Of a stretch of 64,000 bases of DNA, positions 1-9,391 are shown one piece after another. This DNA comes from Seohaeicola saemankumensis (GTDB lineage Bacteria; Pseudomonadota; Alphaproteobacteria; Rhodobacterales; Rhodobacteraceae). The notes under the pieces were generated by a model that was given only the letters and a program-made list of their open reading frames with translations, was not told the DNA's origin and did not search any database. The stretch is from contig NZ_JAIUZI010000009.1 of the NCBI RefSeq assembly GCF_020171285.1, forward strand, positions 216,649 to 280,648, in the 5' to 3' direction. The first letter of the stretch is position 1. Every line of letters starts with the position of its first letter. The translations under genes were made by a program, and so were the position numbers.

Positions 1-1227
1 CCAGACCTGGTCGGAATCGCGGGCCGCGTCCATTACCAGCAGTTTGCCCAGAAAGCCGGACAGGGGCGGCATCCCGGCCACGGCGATGGACCCGGTAAAG
101 AACAGGGCCGCGATCAGCCCGGTCTGCGGCATCGGCCGCTGCGCGATGATCTCGCCGCCGCGCCGTTCCATCACCAGATCGGCGATCAGGAACATCAGGG
201 CCGCGGCAAATGTCGAGTGCACGATGTAATAGACAGCCGCCGCAGTCGCCTGCGGATTGAACAACGAAATCGCCACCAGCAGCGTGCCCATCGAGGCAAT
301 CGCGGCAAAGGCCATCAGCCGCCCGATCTCGCGGGCGCCCAGCACGCCGATGCTGCCAACGGCCAGTGTCAGCAGCGCAGCTGGCAGCAGCCAGTCGCCA
401 ACCAGCCCCTGCGTGACGGATACATCCGGCCCAAAGACCAGCGTGTACATCCGCAGGATCGCATAGGCCCCGACCTTGGTCATAATCGCAAATAGGGCCG
501 CCACCGGTAGCGGCGCATTGGCATAGCTCGCCGGCAGCCAGAAATGCAGAGGAAGAACCGCCGCCTTGATGGCAAACACCAACAGCAGCAAAACCGCGCC
601 GACGCGCAATAGCGCGGTTTCTTCTGCGGGCAATTCGGCCACCCGCACTGCCAGATCGGCCATGTTCAGGGTGCCGGTCACCGCATAGAGCGTACCCAGT
701 GCAAACAGGAACAGCGTCGACCCGAGCAGATTGTAGACCACGTATTGCACGCCCGCCTGCAGACGGCGCTTGCCGCCGCCGTGGATCATCAACCCGTAGG
801 ACGCGATCAGCAGAACCTCGAAGAACACGAACAGGTTAAAGGCATCGCCGGTCAGAAACGCCCCCAGCACCCCCATCAGCTGGAACTGGAACAGGGCGTG
901 AAAGTGCCGCCCGCGTGCGTCCCAGCCCGACCCGATGGCATAGAGGTTCACCGCCAGCGCCAACAGCGAAGTGAGCACGATCATCAGCGCCGACAACCGG
1001 TCCAGCACCAGCACGATCCCGAACGGCGCGGGCCAGTCGCCCAGTTCATAGACCTGAACCGTGCCACCTGCGGCCTGGCTCATCAGCATCAGCGATATGG
1101 CGCAGAGCGCCACCGTGGTGGCCAGCGAAAAGATCCTCTGCAGGTCCAGATGGAACCGGATGACCATGATGATGAAGGGCGCAACCACCGCCGGCAGGAC
1201 GACGGGAGCGATGATCCAGTGGTTCAT
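1..1227 (-). CDS. mrpD: Mrp/Mnh cation-proton antiporter subunit D (3' end off window)
   Basis: This is a membrane subunit of the multi-subunit Na+(K+)/H+ antiporter, related to the proton-pumping NuoL/M/N subunits of complex I. 409 codons are open from ATG at 1227 to the window edge, so the C-terminus is missing. The frame starts MNHWIIAPVVLPAVVAPF and is hydrophobic throughout. Close to the left edge it reads GMPPLSGFLGKLLV, the conserved loop of MrpD/NuoN-type proteins. The start overlaps the stop of mrpC by four bases (ATGA), so the two are translationally coupled. The order A/B-C-D is the normal Mrp order; mrpE, F and G would be expected further left. Confidence is high for the family; the ion specificity cannot be read from sequence. 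Confidence 0.93.
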   Translation of the reverse strand, partial: MNHWIIAPVVLPAVVAPFIIMVIRFHLDLQRIFSLATTVALCAISLMLMSQAAGGTVQVYELGDWPAPFGIVLVLDRLSALMIVLTSLLALAVNLYAIGSGWDARGRHFHALFQFQLMGVLGAFLTGDAFNLFVFFEVLLIASYGLMIHGGGKRRLQAGVQYVVYNLLGSTLFLFALGTLYAVTGTLNMADLAVRVAELPAEETALLRVGAVLLLLVFAIKAAVLPLHFWLPASYANAPLPVAALFAIMTKVGAYAILRMYTLVFGPDVSVTQGLVGDWLLPAALLTLAVGSIGVLGAREIGRLMAFAAIASMGTLLVAISLFNPQATAAAVYYIVHSTFAAALMFLIADLVMERRGGEIIAQRPMPQTGLIAALFFTGSIAVAGMPPLSGFLGKLLVMDAARDSDQVW

Positions 1228-1568
1228 GCGTCTTCTCCTGCCTCGTCCGTCATGTCGATGCGGTCATCCTTGGCGGTAAGATAAGAACTGAGCGCGATCA
1301 TCACGATCACCGCCGTCATGCCAAAGGAAATCACGATCGCCGTCAGCACCAGCGCCTGCGGCAGCGGGTCGGTATAGGCGACCTCCTTGTACTTGTTCAG
1401 GATCGGTGGCGCATTCAGCGCCAGCCGCCCGGTCGCGAAGAGAAAGACGTTCACCGCATAAGACAGCAGCGACAGGCCAAGAATGACCGGAAAGGTCCGC
1501 AGCCGCAGGATCAGGTAAACACCGCAGGCGGTCAGCAGGCCCACCGCACTGGATACGAGGATTTCCAT
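1224..1568 (-). CDS. mrpC: Mrp/Mnh cation-proton antiporter subunit C
   Basis: A 114-residue membrane protein of the NuoK/MnhC family with three predicted helices, starting MEILVSSAVGLLTACGVYL. The frame stays open further upstream, but the ATG at 1568 gives the family length and lies one base after the mrpAB stop. It is the small NuoK-like subunit of the Mrp antiporter, co-transcribed between mrpAB and mrpD. The C-terminal tail (KDDRIDMTDEAGEDA) is acidic and probably cytoplasmic. Confidence 0.93.
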   Translation of the reverse strand: MEILVSSAVGLLTACGVYLILRLRTFPVILGLSLLSYAVNVFLFATGRLALNAPPILNKYKEVAYTDPLPQALVLTAIVISFGMTAVIVMIALSSYLTAKDDRIDMTDEAGEDA

Positions 1569-1569
1569 C

Positions 1570-4434
1570 TTACGCCTCCTGTCCGCTGGTCTGCGGGCCG
1601 TCTTCGTCGCGTTCCGGGTTGATGTCCATCGGGTGCTCGGGAATGATCCCCGGCTGCCAGGCAAAGCGCGCGAGGCTCTCCAGGGCCAGCATCACCGCGC
1701 CGACAACGGCCAGGAACACACCGAGATCGAATAGCGCGGCGGTTGCCAGCTCGAATTCCTCAAGCGGTTCGATATGGACATAGCCAAAGGCGCTGGTCAG
1801 GAACGGCAACCCGTTGAACCATGCGCCCATGCCGGTAACGGCGGCGACCAGCACGCCCGATCCGATGATGCCATGATACGGAATGCGCTGTCGCTCGGCG
1901 GCCCAGCCAAAGCCCGAGGCCATGTACTGCATGATCACCGCGATGGCCGCGATCAGGCCGGCGATGAACCCGCCGCCGGGCAGGTTGTGACCCCGGAAGA
2001 AGATATAGGCTGCCACCATCAGGGCAATCGGCATCATCACGCGGGTGGCGACAACCATCATCAGCGGGTGGGCATCGCCGGCCTGAGGCGTGTCCATCAC
2101 CCGGTTCAGCAGCCTCGCGCGCACACGGCTGGACAGGATCGCCTCGGTCAGGGCGTAGATGACCACGGCGGCAATCCCCAGAACGGTGATCTCGCCAAAG
2201 GTATCAAAGCCCCGGAAGTCGACGAGGATCACGTTGACAACGTTGGTGCCGCCGCCGCCGCTATAGGAGTTCTCGAGATGGTAGTCCGCGATCGAGGGGG
2301 CCGAGAAATCGCGCCCCAGCAGCGCATAGATCAACCCGCCAACGCCCAGACCGGCGGTCACCGACAGCACCACGTCGCGGATGCGGCGCGCCGGCGTGCT
2401 TTCAACGGGGGTTTCCTTGGGCATGAAATTGAGCGCCAGCAAGAGCAGCACGATGGTCACCACCTCGACCGAGATCTGGGTCAGGGCCAGATCCGGGGCC
2501 GAGAGATAGTTGAAGCCCATCGACACCACCAGCCCGACGATACCCATCAACACCAGCGCCAGCAGGCGGTTGCGGTGGAAGGCAACCACGCAGGCTGTCG
2601 CGCCCATGATGCAGATCCAGCCGACGATCGGCATCGCCGAGACCGGCAACATCTCGCGTGTCGGGGCCGCCATGGTACCGGTGGAATAGGCGTATCCGGC
2701 CAGCGCCAGCGTGAACACGACAAAGATCGCTGCATAACGGGTCAGCGCCCCGTTGTGCAGCGCGTCGGTAAACCACTGGCTGGCACGGGTGACGGCGGCG
2801 ATCAGCGCGTCAAAGATCTCCTTGGCCTCGGGCCGCCGCGCGGCATCCCAGACTGCGGCCAGACGGCGTTGCGACATCAGCAGCGCGATCCCTCCGACCG
2901 TGGCGATCATTGACATGTACAGGGCGGGGGTGAATCCATGCCAGATCTTGGCGTGGAAGTGTTCGTGGCCACCACCGATTACCGCGTTTCCGGCGGTTTC
3001 GACCAGCGGGCCGACCATCGTGTTGGGAAACAGGCCGATCAGCACGACTAGCGTCACCAGGAAACCGGGCGCCAGCCACAGGCCGGGGCCGGGGTCATGC
3101 GGATGCGCGGGATAGCTGTGGCGCACGGGCCCCATGAACACATGCCAGATGTAGCGGAACGAATAGGCCGCCGAAAACAGCGCCGCCAGAACCGCCAGCG
3201 CCGGGACCAGGTAATGCGACCCCATCCAGACGGTGTGAACGGTTTCTTCCAGCATCTTCTCTTTTGACAGGAAACCGTTGAACGGCGGGATACCCGCCAT
3301 CGACAGAGATGCGATCGTGGCAATGGTAAAGGTCAACGGCATCAGGTGACGCAACCCGCCCAGTTTCTTGATGTCGCGGGTATGGGTTTCGTGATCGACG
3401 ATGCCGGCGGTCATAAAGAGCGCGGCTTTGAAGGTTGCGTGGTTGACGATGTGAAACACCGCGGCCATCGCGGCGACCTTGGTGCCGAACCCCAGCAGCA
3501 TGGTGATCAGACCCAGGTGGCTGACGGTGGAAAACGCCAGCAGCGCCTTCAGGTCATCCTTGAACAGGGCGATCACCGCGCCCAGCAGCATGGTGACCAG
3601 ACCGGTGGTTGCAACGATATAGAACCACTCCGAAGTGCCCGCCAGAACCGGCCACATGCGCGCCATCAGGAACAACCCGGCCTTCACCATCGTGGCCGAG
3701 TGCAGGTAGGCCGAAACCGGTGTCGGGGCCGCCATCGCGTGCGGCAGCCAGAAGTGGAAAGGGAACTGCGCCGACTTGGTGAAACAGCCCAGCAGGATCA
3801 GGATCAGCGCCGGCAGGTAGAGCGGCGAGGACTGGATCAGCTCCTTGTTCTGCAGGATCACGGTCAGGTCGTAGCTGCCGACGATATTGCCGAGGATCAG
3901 CATGCCACCGATCATCGCCAACCCGCCCGACCCGGTCACCGCCAGCGCCATCCGCGCGCCCTGACGGCCTTCGGGGAGATGTTTCCAATAGCCGATCAAC
4001 AGGAAGGAAGAGAGCGAGGTCAGTTCCCAGAAAACCAGCAAGAGCAGGATGTTATCAGACAGAACGATACCAACCATCGCCCCCTGAAACAGCAGAAGAT
4101 AGGTATAGAACTGGCCCATCGGATCTTCGCGCGACAGGTAAAACCGCGCGTATAGGATGATCAGCAGGCCGATCCCGAGGATCAGCCCGGCAAACAGCAG
4201 CCCCAGCCCGTCGAGAAAGAAATTTGCGTTCAGACCCAGCCATGGCAGCCAGTCCAGCCGGGCGGTGATCACCTCGCCGCGAATGACCGCGGGGGCGTTG
4301 ATCAGCAGCCCGACCAGCGCCAGAAGCGTGACCGAACCGGCCGCCATCGAGGACGCGTTGCGCCCGGCGCGGATCAAAAGCGCAGGAAACACCGCGCCGA
4401 GGAATGGCAGGGCGGCAATCAGGAAAAGGGACAC
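1570..4434 (-). CDS. mrpA: Mrp/Mnh antiporter fused subunit A/B
   Basis: 954 residues. The N-terminal ~500 residues are NuoL-like, with the proton-channel signature around FPFHFWLPHAMAAPTPVSAYLH. Further helices follow, and the C-terminal ~140 residues match MrpB (RVMMPIALMVAAYIFFRGHN followed by PGGGFIAG). A and B are therefore one polypeptide, as in the rhizobial PhaAB type and unlike the separate genes of Bacillus. The start was set at GTG 4434 because GGAG lies eight bases upstream and the protein then opens directly into a membrane helix (VSLFLIAALPFLGAVF). Longer upstream frame is open but carries no hydrophobic or conserved sequence. The antiporter likely serves Na+ and pH homeostasis in a marine-type cell; that role is inference. 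Confidence 0.93.
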   Translation of the reverse strand: MSLFLIAALPFLGAVFPALLIRAGRNASSMAAGSVTLLALVGLLINAPAVIRGEVITARLDWLPWLGLNANFFLDGLGLLFAGLILGIGLLIILYARFYLSREDPMGQFYTYLLLFQGAMVGIVLSDNILLLLVFWELTSLSSFLLIGYWKHLPEGRQGARMALAVTGSGGLAMIGGMLILGNIVGSYDLTVILQNKELIQSSPLYLPALILILLGCFTKSAQFPFHFWLPHAMAAPTPVSAYLHSATMVKAGLFLMARMWPVLAGTSEWFYIVATTGLVTMLLGAVIALFKDDLKALLAFSTVSHLGLITMLLGFGTKVAAMAAVFHIVNHATFKAALFMTAGIVDHETHTRDIKKLGGLRHLMPLTFTIATIASLSMAGIPPFNGFLSKEKMLEETVHTVWMGSHYLVPALAVLAALFSAAYSFRYIWHVFMGPVRHSYPAHPHDPGPGLWLAPGFLVTLVVLIGLFPNTMVGPLVETAGNAVIGGGHEHFHAKIWHGFTPALYMSMIATVGGIALLMSQRRLAAVWDAARRPEAKEIFDALIAAVTRASQWFTDALHNGALTRYAAIFVVFTLALAGYAYSTGTMAAPTREMLPVSAMPIVGWICIMGATACVVAFHRNRLLALVLMGIVGLVVSMGFNYLSAPDLALTQISVEVVTIVLLLLALNFMPKETPVESTPARRIRDVVLSVTAGLGVGGLIYALLGRDFSAPSIADYHLENSYSGGGGTNVVNVILVDFRGFDTFGEITVLGIAAVVIYALTEAILSSRVRARLLNRVMDTPQAGDAHPLMMVVATRVMMPIALMVAAYIFFRGHNLPGGGFIAGLIAAIAVIMQYMASGFGWAAERQRIPYHGIIGSGVLVAAVTGMGAWFNGLPFLTSAFGYVHIEPLEEFELATAALFDLGVFLAVVGAVMLALESLARFAWQPGIIPEHPMDINPERDEDGPQTSGQEA

Positions 4435-4698
4435 CAGCTCATCTCCATCTTGGTGCGCCGAAAACTGTTTCTTGCCTAAGCAATTTTTTCCGACTGTCCA
4501 GCCCTTGTACACGAATTGAGGCGGGCAACGACCTGTTCCGCGCTGAAATAACTCACCAAACCGCAAAGACGAGAGGCAGCATGTCGCGGAGGCTCGATTT
4601 CTGACGAGTTGTTGATCGCGCCGTGTGCGACAGGCGGGGGCGCTCCCGGGAAATCGTGGTACATATTGCCTGACCAAAGGCTTTTAGGACGATTGCGA

Positions 4699-5181
4699 GT
4701 GACGAAACCGGGCGAAACGAGAGTGCGCCGCCGCACCTTGCTGCTGGCAGGGGGGGGCTTGGCTGTGTTTGTAATCAGCGGGTGGTGGTGGCGGTCCCGG
4801 CAGGCGCCGGATTATGACGATCAGGCATTGAGCGTGAGACAGGCCCATGAACGGGCCATGGCCGGCGACATCGTCCTGATCGACATCCGCACGCCGCAAG
4901 AGTGGCGTCAGACCGGGATCGCAGAGGGCGCCCGGCCCATCGACATGCGCCGCGATGATTTTCTGGCCGCGCTGCGAGGCGCGGCGGGTCCGGATCCGGC
5001 AGCGCCCATCGCGCTGATCTGTGCACGCGGCGTCCGGTCCGCGCGCCTCAGCCTTCAGCTGAGCGCCGCCGGTTACGGCAACATCATGGACGTACCCGAG
5101 GGCATGCTGGGGTCACGGGCCGGTCCGGGATGGCTGGCCAGCGGCCTGCCGGTTCAACCATATGAAAAGGCATCGCAATGA
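4699..5181 (+). CDS. membrane-anchored rhodanese-like protein
   Basis: 160 residues. There is a basic N-terminus (residues 1-12), one membrane segment at about 13-30, then a periplasm-facing rhodanese domain. The sequence DIRTPQEW and the active-site loop ICARGVRS, with Cys108 as predicted sulfur-accepting residue, are intact, so sulfurtransferase activity is possible. The GTG start at 4699 follows AGGA by nine bases; the open frame before it lacks any conserved feature. It overlaps the following esterase gene by ATGA, suggesting coupled translation, although a functional link between the two is not evident. The substrate is unknown. Confidence 0.8.
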   Translation: MTKPGETRVRRRTLLLAGGGLAVFVISGWWWRSRQAPDYDDQALSVRQAHERAMAGDIVLIDIRTPQEWRQTGIAEGARPIDMRRDDFLAALRGAAGPDPAAPIALICARGVRSARLSLQLSAAGYGNIMDVPEGMLGSRAGPGWLASGLPVQPYEKASQ

Positions 5182-6008
5182 TTCGAACCCTCTTGCTGGC
5201 CCTGGCCAGCATCGTCACCGGGCAGGTCGCCGGTGCGTCCTGCGGCGCTGCGGCCGACGCCTGCGAGATCGACGGCGGCACCTATCACATCGAATTGCCC
5301 GACAACGCCGATACGGCCCTGCCTGCGGTGATGTTCCTGCACGGGTACGGCGGCTCCGGCACCGGGGTCCTTCGGATGCGGGCGATGGTCGACGGGCTGA
5401 CCGCGCGGGGATATGCCGTGATCGCCCCGGATGCGCAGGCCCGGGCCGGTGACGGAAAACGGATCTGGTCGTTCTTCCCCGGGTGGCCGGGCCGGGACGA
5501 AACCGATTTCCTGACCCGCGTGCGCGATGACAGCGCCGCGCGGTTCGGCGTGCTCCCCGACCGGGTGGTGCTGGCGGGGTTCTCGGCGGGGGGTTTCATG
5601 GTCCACTACCTGGCCTGTGAAGCTCCGCAAAGCTTTGCCGGATACGCCCCGGTTTCGGGCGGGTTCTGGCGTCCGCAACCCGAGCGATGCGCCGGTCCGG
5701 TGCGCCTGCTGCACACCCATGGCTGGCGCGACACCGTGGTGCCGATCGAGGGGCGCGCCCTGCGCGGGGGCGCATTCGAACAGGGCGACATCTTTGCCGG
5801 TCTGGAGGTCTGGCGGGCGGCCAATGGCTGTGCCGGAAACAACCCCGACGCCTATGCGGAAACCGGGCAATTCTGGCGCCGCAAATGGACCCGCTGCGAC
5901 CCGGCCAGCGCGCTGGAACTCGCGTTGTTCCCCGGTGGCCACGCGGTGCCCAGGGGCTGGTCGGATATGGTTCTGGACTGGTTCGAGGCGCTGCCCCCGG
6001 CGAACTGA
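5178..6008 (+). CDS. secreted alpha/beta-hydrolase, LpqC/PHB-depolymerase-like esterase
   Basis: 276 residues with a signal peptide (MIRTLLLALASIVTGQVAGA). It has the alpha/beta-hydrolase oxyanion motif HGYGG at 55-59 and nucleophile elbow GFSAGG with Ser136. The late GGHAVPRG segment carries the likely catalytic His. Several cysteines (Cys22, Cys29, and others) could form disulfides after export. The family includes poly(3-hydroxybutyrate) depolymerases and feruloyl esterases; the substrate is not determined here. It is coupled to the rhodanese gene by a four-base overlap and ends directly against the convergent opgH stop with no spacer. Confidence 0.82.
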   Translation: MIRTLLLALASIVTGQVAGASCGAAADACEIDGGTYHIELPDNADTALPAVMFLHGYGGSGTGVLRMRAMVDGLTARGYAVIAPDAQARAGDGKRIWSFFPGWPGRDETDFLTRVRDDSAARFGVLPDRVVLAGFSAGGFMVHYLACEAPQSFAGYAPVSGGFWRPQPERCAGPVRLLHTHGWRDTVVPIEGRALRGGAFEQGDIFAGLEVWRAANGCAGNNPDAYAETGQFWRRKWTRCDPASALELALFPGGHAVPRGWSDMVLDWFEALPPAN

Positions 6009-7883
6009 CTATTCCGCCGGGGTGACCGAGACGCCGCCCTCCAGCAATCGCTTCAACTGTGCCCTGTAGTACCGCGCCGCCTGGTTGACAGGCGGCTCGC
6101 GGTAATCTTCACGCGTCCCCATCCAGCGCCGCGCGACGCCGGCCACCGACACTCCGCTGAGCGCCGAAAGCGGCACCGCCAGCGTCAGGCTCAGTGCGAT
6201 CGGGGCCAGCCAGGGCGACACCAGTCCGGCCACGATGCCCGCCGTCAGGGCCACGCCGCTCAGCGTCTCCAGCGCATGGCAGATCGCCAGCGTGCCGAGG
6301 CCATAGCGGCCCCCGGCGCGGGCCTGCGGCGACCATCCCTTCTGCAGGCCCAGAACGGTCCGGAAGACCGCGATCATCTGCTGCACCATCAGGATCGGTG
6401 CATAGAGGATCGACAGGGCGATTTCCGACAGCACCGACAACACGAACCGCGCGCCGCCGCCGAAATCGGCATAGCGCGCGCCGGTCAGCGGCAAGGCCAC
6501 TACGCCCAGCAGCTTGGGCGCCAGTAGCATGGCATACATCAGCACGATGATCAGCACGTGGCGGGAATCGGTCATTTCGGGCCAGGCTGGCATCAGCGGG
6601 TTGGTTTCAGAAAAATAGGTCAGCACGCTGGCGTCCTTGCCGACCCCGATCAGCGCCCACATCACCAGCAGCGCGAACCAGATCGGCGACATCAGATAGC
6701 CGATTGCGCCGTGAAACATGTGAAACCGCGACACCGCGCGGAACCCGCGTGCGCGCAGCAGCCCGAGATGCTGCAAATTGCCCTGGCACCAGCGGCGGTC
6801 GCGCTGGATATGGTCTATCAGCGTCGGAGGTGTTTCCTCAAAGCTGCCACGGATCCGGGGCAGGAATCGCACGCCCCACCCGGCGCGGCGCAACAGCCCG
6901 GCCTCGACGAAATCATGGCTCATGATCAGCTGGTCGCGTCGGCGCAGCCGGGACCGCAGCCGGGGCAACCCGGCGCATTGGGCGAAGGCGGCGGTGCGAA
7001 TGATCGCGTTATGACCCCAATAGTTTCCGTCCTGACCACTCCATCGGGCCAGCCCCTCGGCCAGCGCCACGCCGTAGACGCCATTGGCGAACTGCTGCAT
7101 CCGGGCAAAAACCGACTGTGCGCCGATCAGTTGCGGAAAACTCTGGATCAGCCCGGCACCGGGGTCCGCCGCCAAAGCATCGGCCAGCCGGGAAATGGCC
7201 CGCCCCGTCATCAGGCTGTCGGCGTCCAGCACCAGCATCGCGTCATGGCCTCCGCCCCAGCGGGTGATCCAGTCGGCGATGTTACCGACCTTGCGATCGG
7301 TGTTCTCGGTCCTGCGTCGATAATACAGCCGCAAGCCGGGCGACAATTGCGCCCGCAGAGCGGTGACACTGGCCAGTTCGCGCCCCGCGACGGCGTCGTC
7401 GCGGGTGTCGGACAGGATGAACATGGTGTAGCGATGCTGTCCGCCGCGGGCGCGCAGCTCTTCCAGCATCGATTGGGCATTACCCATCACATAGCAGGGA
7501 TCTTCGTTGTGGACAGGCACCAGCAGCGCCACGTTCAGCGGTTGCGCGCGTCCGGGGCGCGGCGGTCGGTGGCGCGCCAGCGACCACAGGCCCAGCACGA
7601 CCGTGCTGACGGAAAAACAGATCCAGAAGAAGTTGAAGGCGATCAGCGTCAGCAAGGTGCCTTCGACCCAGCTGAGACCATCGCCGCCGAACCAGCCGGT
7701 CATGATCCAGACCAGACCACCGGTGGCGGCCAGTGCCGGGGAAAAGGCGGCGAACCGGGACCAGCCCTGCGACTGGAGTTCGGGCGCGCCGGGCGCGCGT
7801 GTATCGGTGAACACGGCGTCAAAGTCCTGCGCCGGCATCGGCAGCGGACTTTCGGCGGGCATCAGCACGGTTGGCGCGGTCAT
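6009..7883 (-). CDS. opgH: glucan biosynthesis glucosyltransferase H
   Basis: 624 residues, an inner-membrane family 2 glycosyltransferase that polymerises glucose from UDP-glucose for osmoregulated periplasmic glucans. Two N-terminal helices precede the cytosolic catalytic domain, with the metal-binding LVLDADSL and the acceptor-site block DRRWCQGNLQHL; C-terminal helices follow. It is shorter than the enteric enzyme because the N-terminal extension is reduced, as usual in alphaproteobacteria. ATG at 7883 overlaps the opgG stop (ATGA); a second ATG three codons upstream is possible. It is the last gene of opgC-opgG-opgH. Confidence 0.92.
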   Translation of the reverse strand: MTAPTVLMPAESPLPMPAQDFDAVFTDTRAPGAPELQSQGWSRFAAFSPALAATGGLVWIMTGWFGGDGLSWVEGTLLTLIAFNFFWICFSVSTVVLGLWSLARHRPPRPGRAQPLNVALLVPVHNEDPCYVMGNAQSMLEELRARGGQHRYTMFILSDTRDDAVAGRELASVTALRAQLSPGLRLYYRRRTENTDRKVGNIADWITRWGGGHDAMLVLDADSLMTGRAISRLADALAADPGAGLIQSFPQLIGAQSVFARMQQFANGVYGVALAEGLARWSGQDGNYWGHNAIIRTAAFAQCAGLPRLRSRLRRRDQLIMSHDFVEAGLLRRAGWGVRFLPRIRGSFEETPPTLIDHIQRDRRWCQGNLQHLGLLRARGFRAVSRFHMFHGAIGYLMSPIWFALLVMWALIGVGKDASVLTYFSETNPLMPAWPEMTDSRHVLIIVLMYAMLLAPKLLGVVALPLTGARYADFGGGARFVLSVLSEIALSILYAPILMVQQMIAVFRTVLGLQKGWSPQARAGGRYGLGTLAICHALETLSGVALTAGIVAGLVSPWLAPIALSLTLAVPLSALSGVSVAGVARRWMGTREDYREPPVNQAARYYRAQLKRLLEGGVSVTPAE

Positions 7884-9391
7884 GCGGTCCACCGGTACAG
7901 CCAGACTTCCGAGGCCATCTCGGCGCCCTTGCGCAGCTGGGCGCGCAGCTCGACCAAGGCGCGTTCGCCGGGATCAAAACTGAACGCCAGCCGCAAACCG
8001 CCAGTTTCGGGGTTGCGTTGCAGCACGCCGGTGCTGACCTCGGCATGGGGCGATGAAATATGCGGCGTCAATGCCTCTGGTCCGTCGTCAAACAGCGGAT
8101 GATCCTCGAAATCCACGGTCACGATGCGGCCACCGCTTTCGCGGGCGCCGCTGCTGGTGTTCAGAACGCGCGGCTGATTGGCAGGGATAGGTGCCTGCTG
8201 GCCCCAGGTCAGGCGATAGGCAAAGTCATGTCGGCTGCCTGCCGGGATCGGGTCCTGTGGCCGCCAATACGCGACGATATTGTCATAGATCTCTTTATCG
8301 GCGGGGATTTCCACCAGCGTCACCGCGCCCTTGCCCCAATCTCCGCGCGGTTCGACCCAAAGACCGGGGCGGCGGTGATAGAGCGCCTCCAGGTCCGCGA
8401 AATCGGACAGTTTGCGCGCCCGCTGCATCAGCCCAAAGCCGCGCGGGTTGTTATCGCCAAAGGCCGAGATCTGAAGCGTTTTCGGATTGGCCAGCGCCCG
8501 CCACAGGGTTTCGCCGTTGCCGTTGACGATCATCAGCCCGTCGCTGTCGTGCACGGCCGGGCGGAAATCGTCGAACCGGGTGCGGTTGGTGCTGTCGAAC
8601 AGGAACATGCTGGTCAGCGGGCCAAGGCCCAGATGGGTCAGATCGGTGCGGGGGAACAGCGTTGCCTCGACATCCATCACGCAGGATGGACCGGGCGTGA
8701 TGTCGAACCGATAGGCCCCAGCAACCGAAGGGCTGTCGAGCAGAGCGTGCACTATGATGTTGCGCTGGCCCGGTTCCGGAGTTTCCAGCCAGAAACGGGT
8801 GAAATCGGGGAACTCCTCGCCCATCGGATCGGCGGTCTTCAGCGCCAGACCGCGCGCCGACAGGCCATAGATCTCGCCGATGCCGATGGCACGGAAATAG
8901 CTGGCGCCCTGGAACACGGCGAATTCATTGCGGATACCCGGCTGGTCCAGTTCGGTGCGCAGACGAAACCCCGAAAACCCAAGATCCTCGGGTTCGCTCA
9001 GCTGTGGCACCTTGTCGGTCCGGTCAAAGGAACCAAGATCAAAGGGAACCATGCGGGCGGTCCCGTTCTCGACCGTGTCGATCTGAACCGGGCGCGGAAA
9101 GTAGAGACCGGGGTGAAAGAAATCGACCTCGTAGGGGCGATCGGTCTGATGCCAGAGCGCGCGATCATGGCGGAACCAGATTGACTTGTACTGTTCATAG
9201 CTGAGGTCCAGCCAGTCCTGCGGCACCGGCTTGCGCGCCAGATAGCGGTGGCGCGAGAGATCCCGAGCCATGGCGACCACCGTGTCGTGGCTGAACGGCA
9301 CCTCGGGGGAGGTGGCGCGGACCGGACCGGCAAGGCTGGCCAGCGCCAGGGCCGAGCCGGAGGCAAGGAAGGAACGGCGCGAGAGGCTCAT
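7880..9391 (-). CDS. opgG: periplasmic glucan biosynthesis protein G
   Basis: 503 residues, matching the usual length of OpgG/MdoG. It starts MSLSRRSFLASGSALALASL, a twin-arginine signal (Arg5-Arg6) followed by a hydrophobic stretch and an export-type cleavage region, so the protein acts folded in the periplasm. The mature part contains family blocks such as SYEQYKSIWF and the aromatic-rich LWVEPRGDW. OpgG is thought to introduce branches or to help release glucans made by OpgH. The start at 9391 was preferred over a long upstream extension because of the Tat signal and the four-base overlap with opgC. Confidence 0.92.
   Translation of the reverse strand: MSLSRRSFLASGSALALASLAGPVRATSPEVPFSHDTVVAMARDLSRHRYLARKPVPQDWLDLSYEQYKSIWFRHDRALWHQTDRPYEVDFFHPGLYFPRPVQIDTVENGTARMVPFDLGSFDRTDKVPQLSEPEDLGFSGFRLRTELDQPGIRNEFAVFQGASYFRAIGIGEIYGLSARGLALKTADPMGEEFPDFTRFWLETPEPGQRNIIVHALLDSPSVAGAYRFDITPGPSCVMDVEATLFPRTDLTHLGLGPLTSMFLFDSTNRTRFDDFRPAVHDSDGLMIVNGNGETLWRALANPKTLQISAFGDNNPRGFGLMQRARKLSDFADLEALYHRRPGLWVEPRGDWGKGAVTLVEIPADKEIYDNIVAYWRPQDPIPAGSRHDFAYRLTWGQQAPIPANQPRVLNTSSGARESGGRIVTVDFEDHPLFDDGPEALTPHISSPHAEVSTGVLQRNPETGGLRLAFSFDPGERALVELRAQLRKGAEMASEVWLYRWTA

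Noticed and set aside
4435..4698. Small genes in the mrpAB-rhodanese spacer
   Set aside because: Short open frames on both strands overlap each other and lack ribosome-binding sites or conserved sequence; the stretch is probably promoter region.
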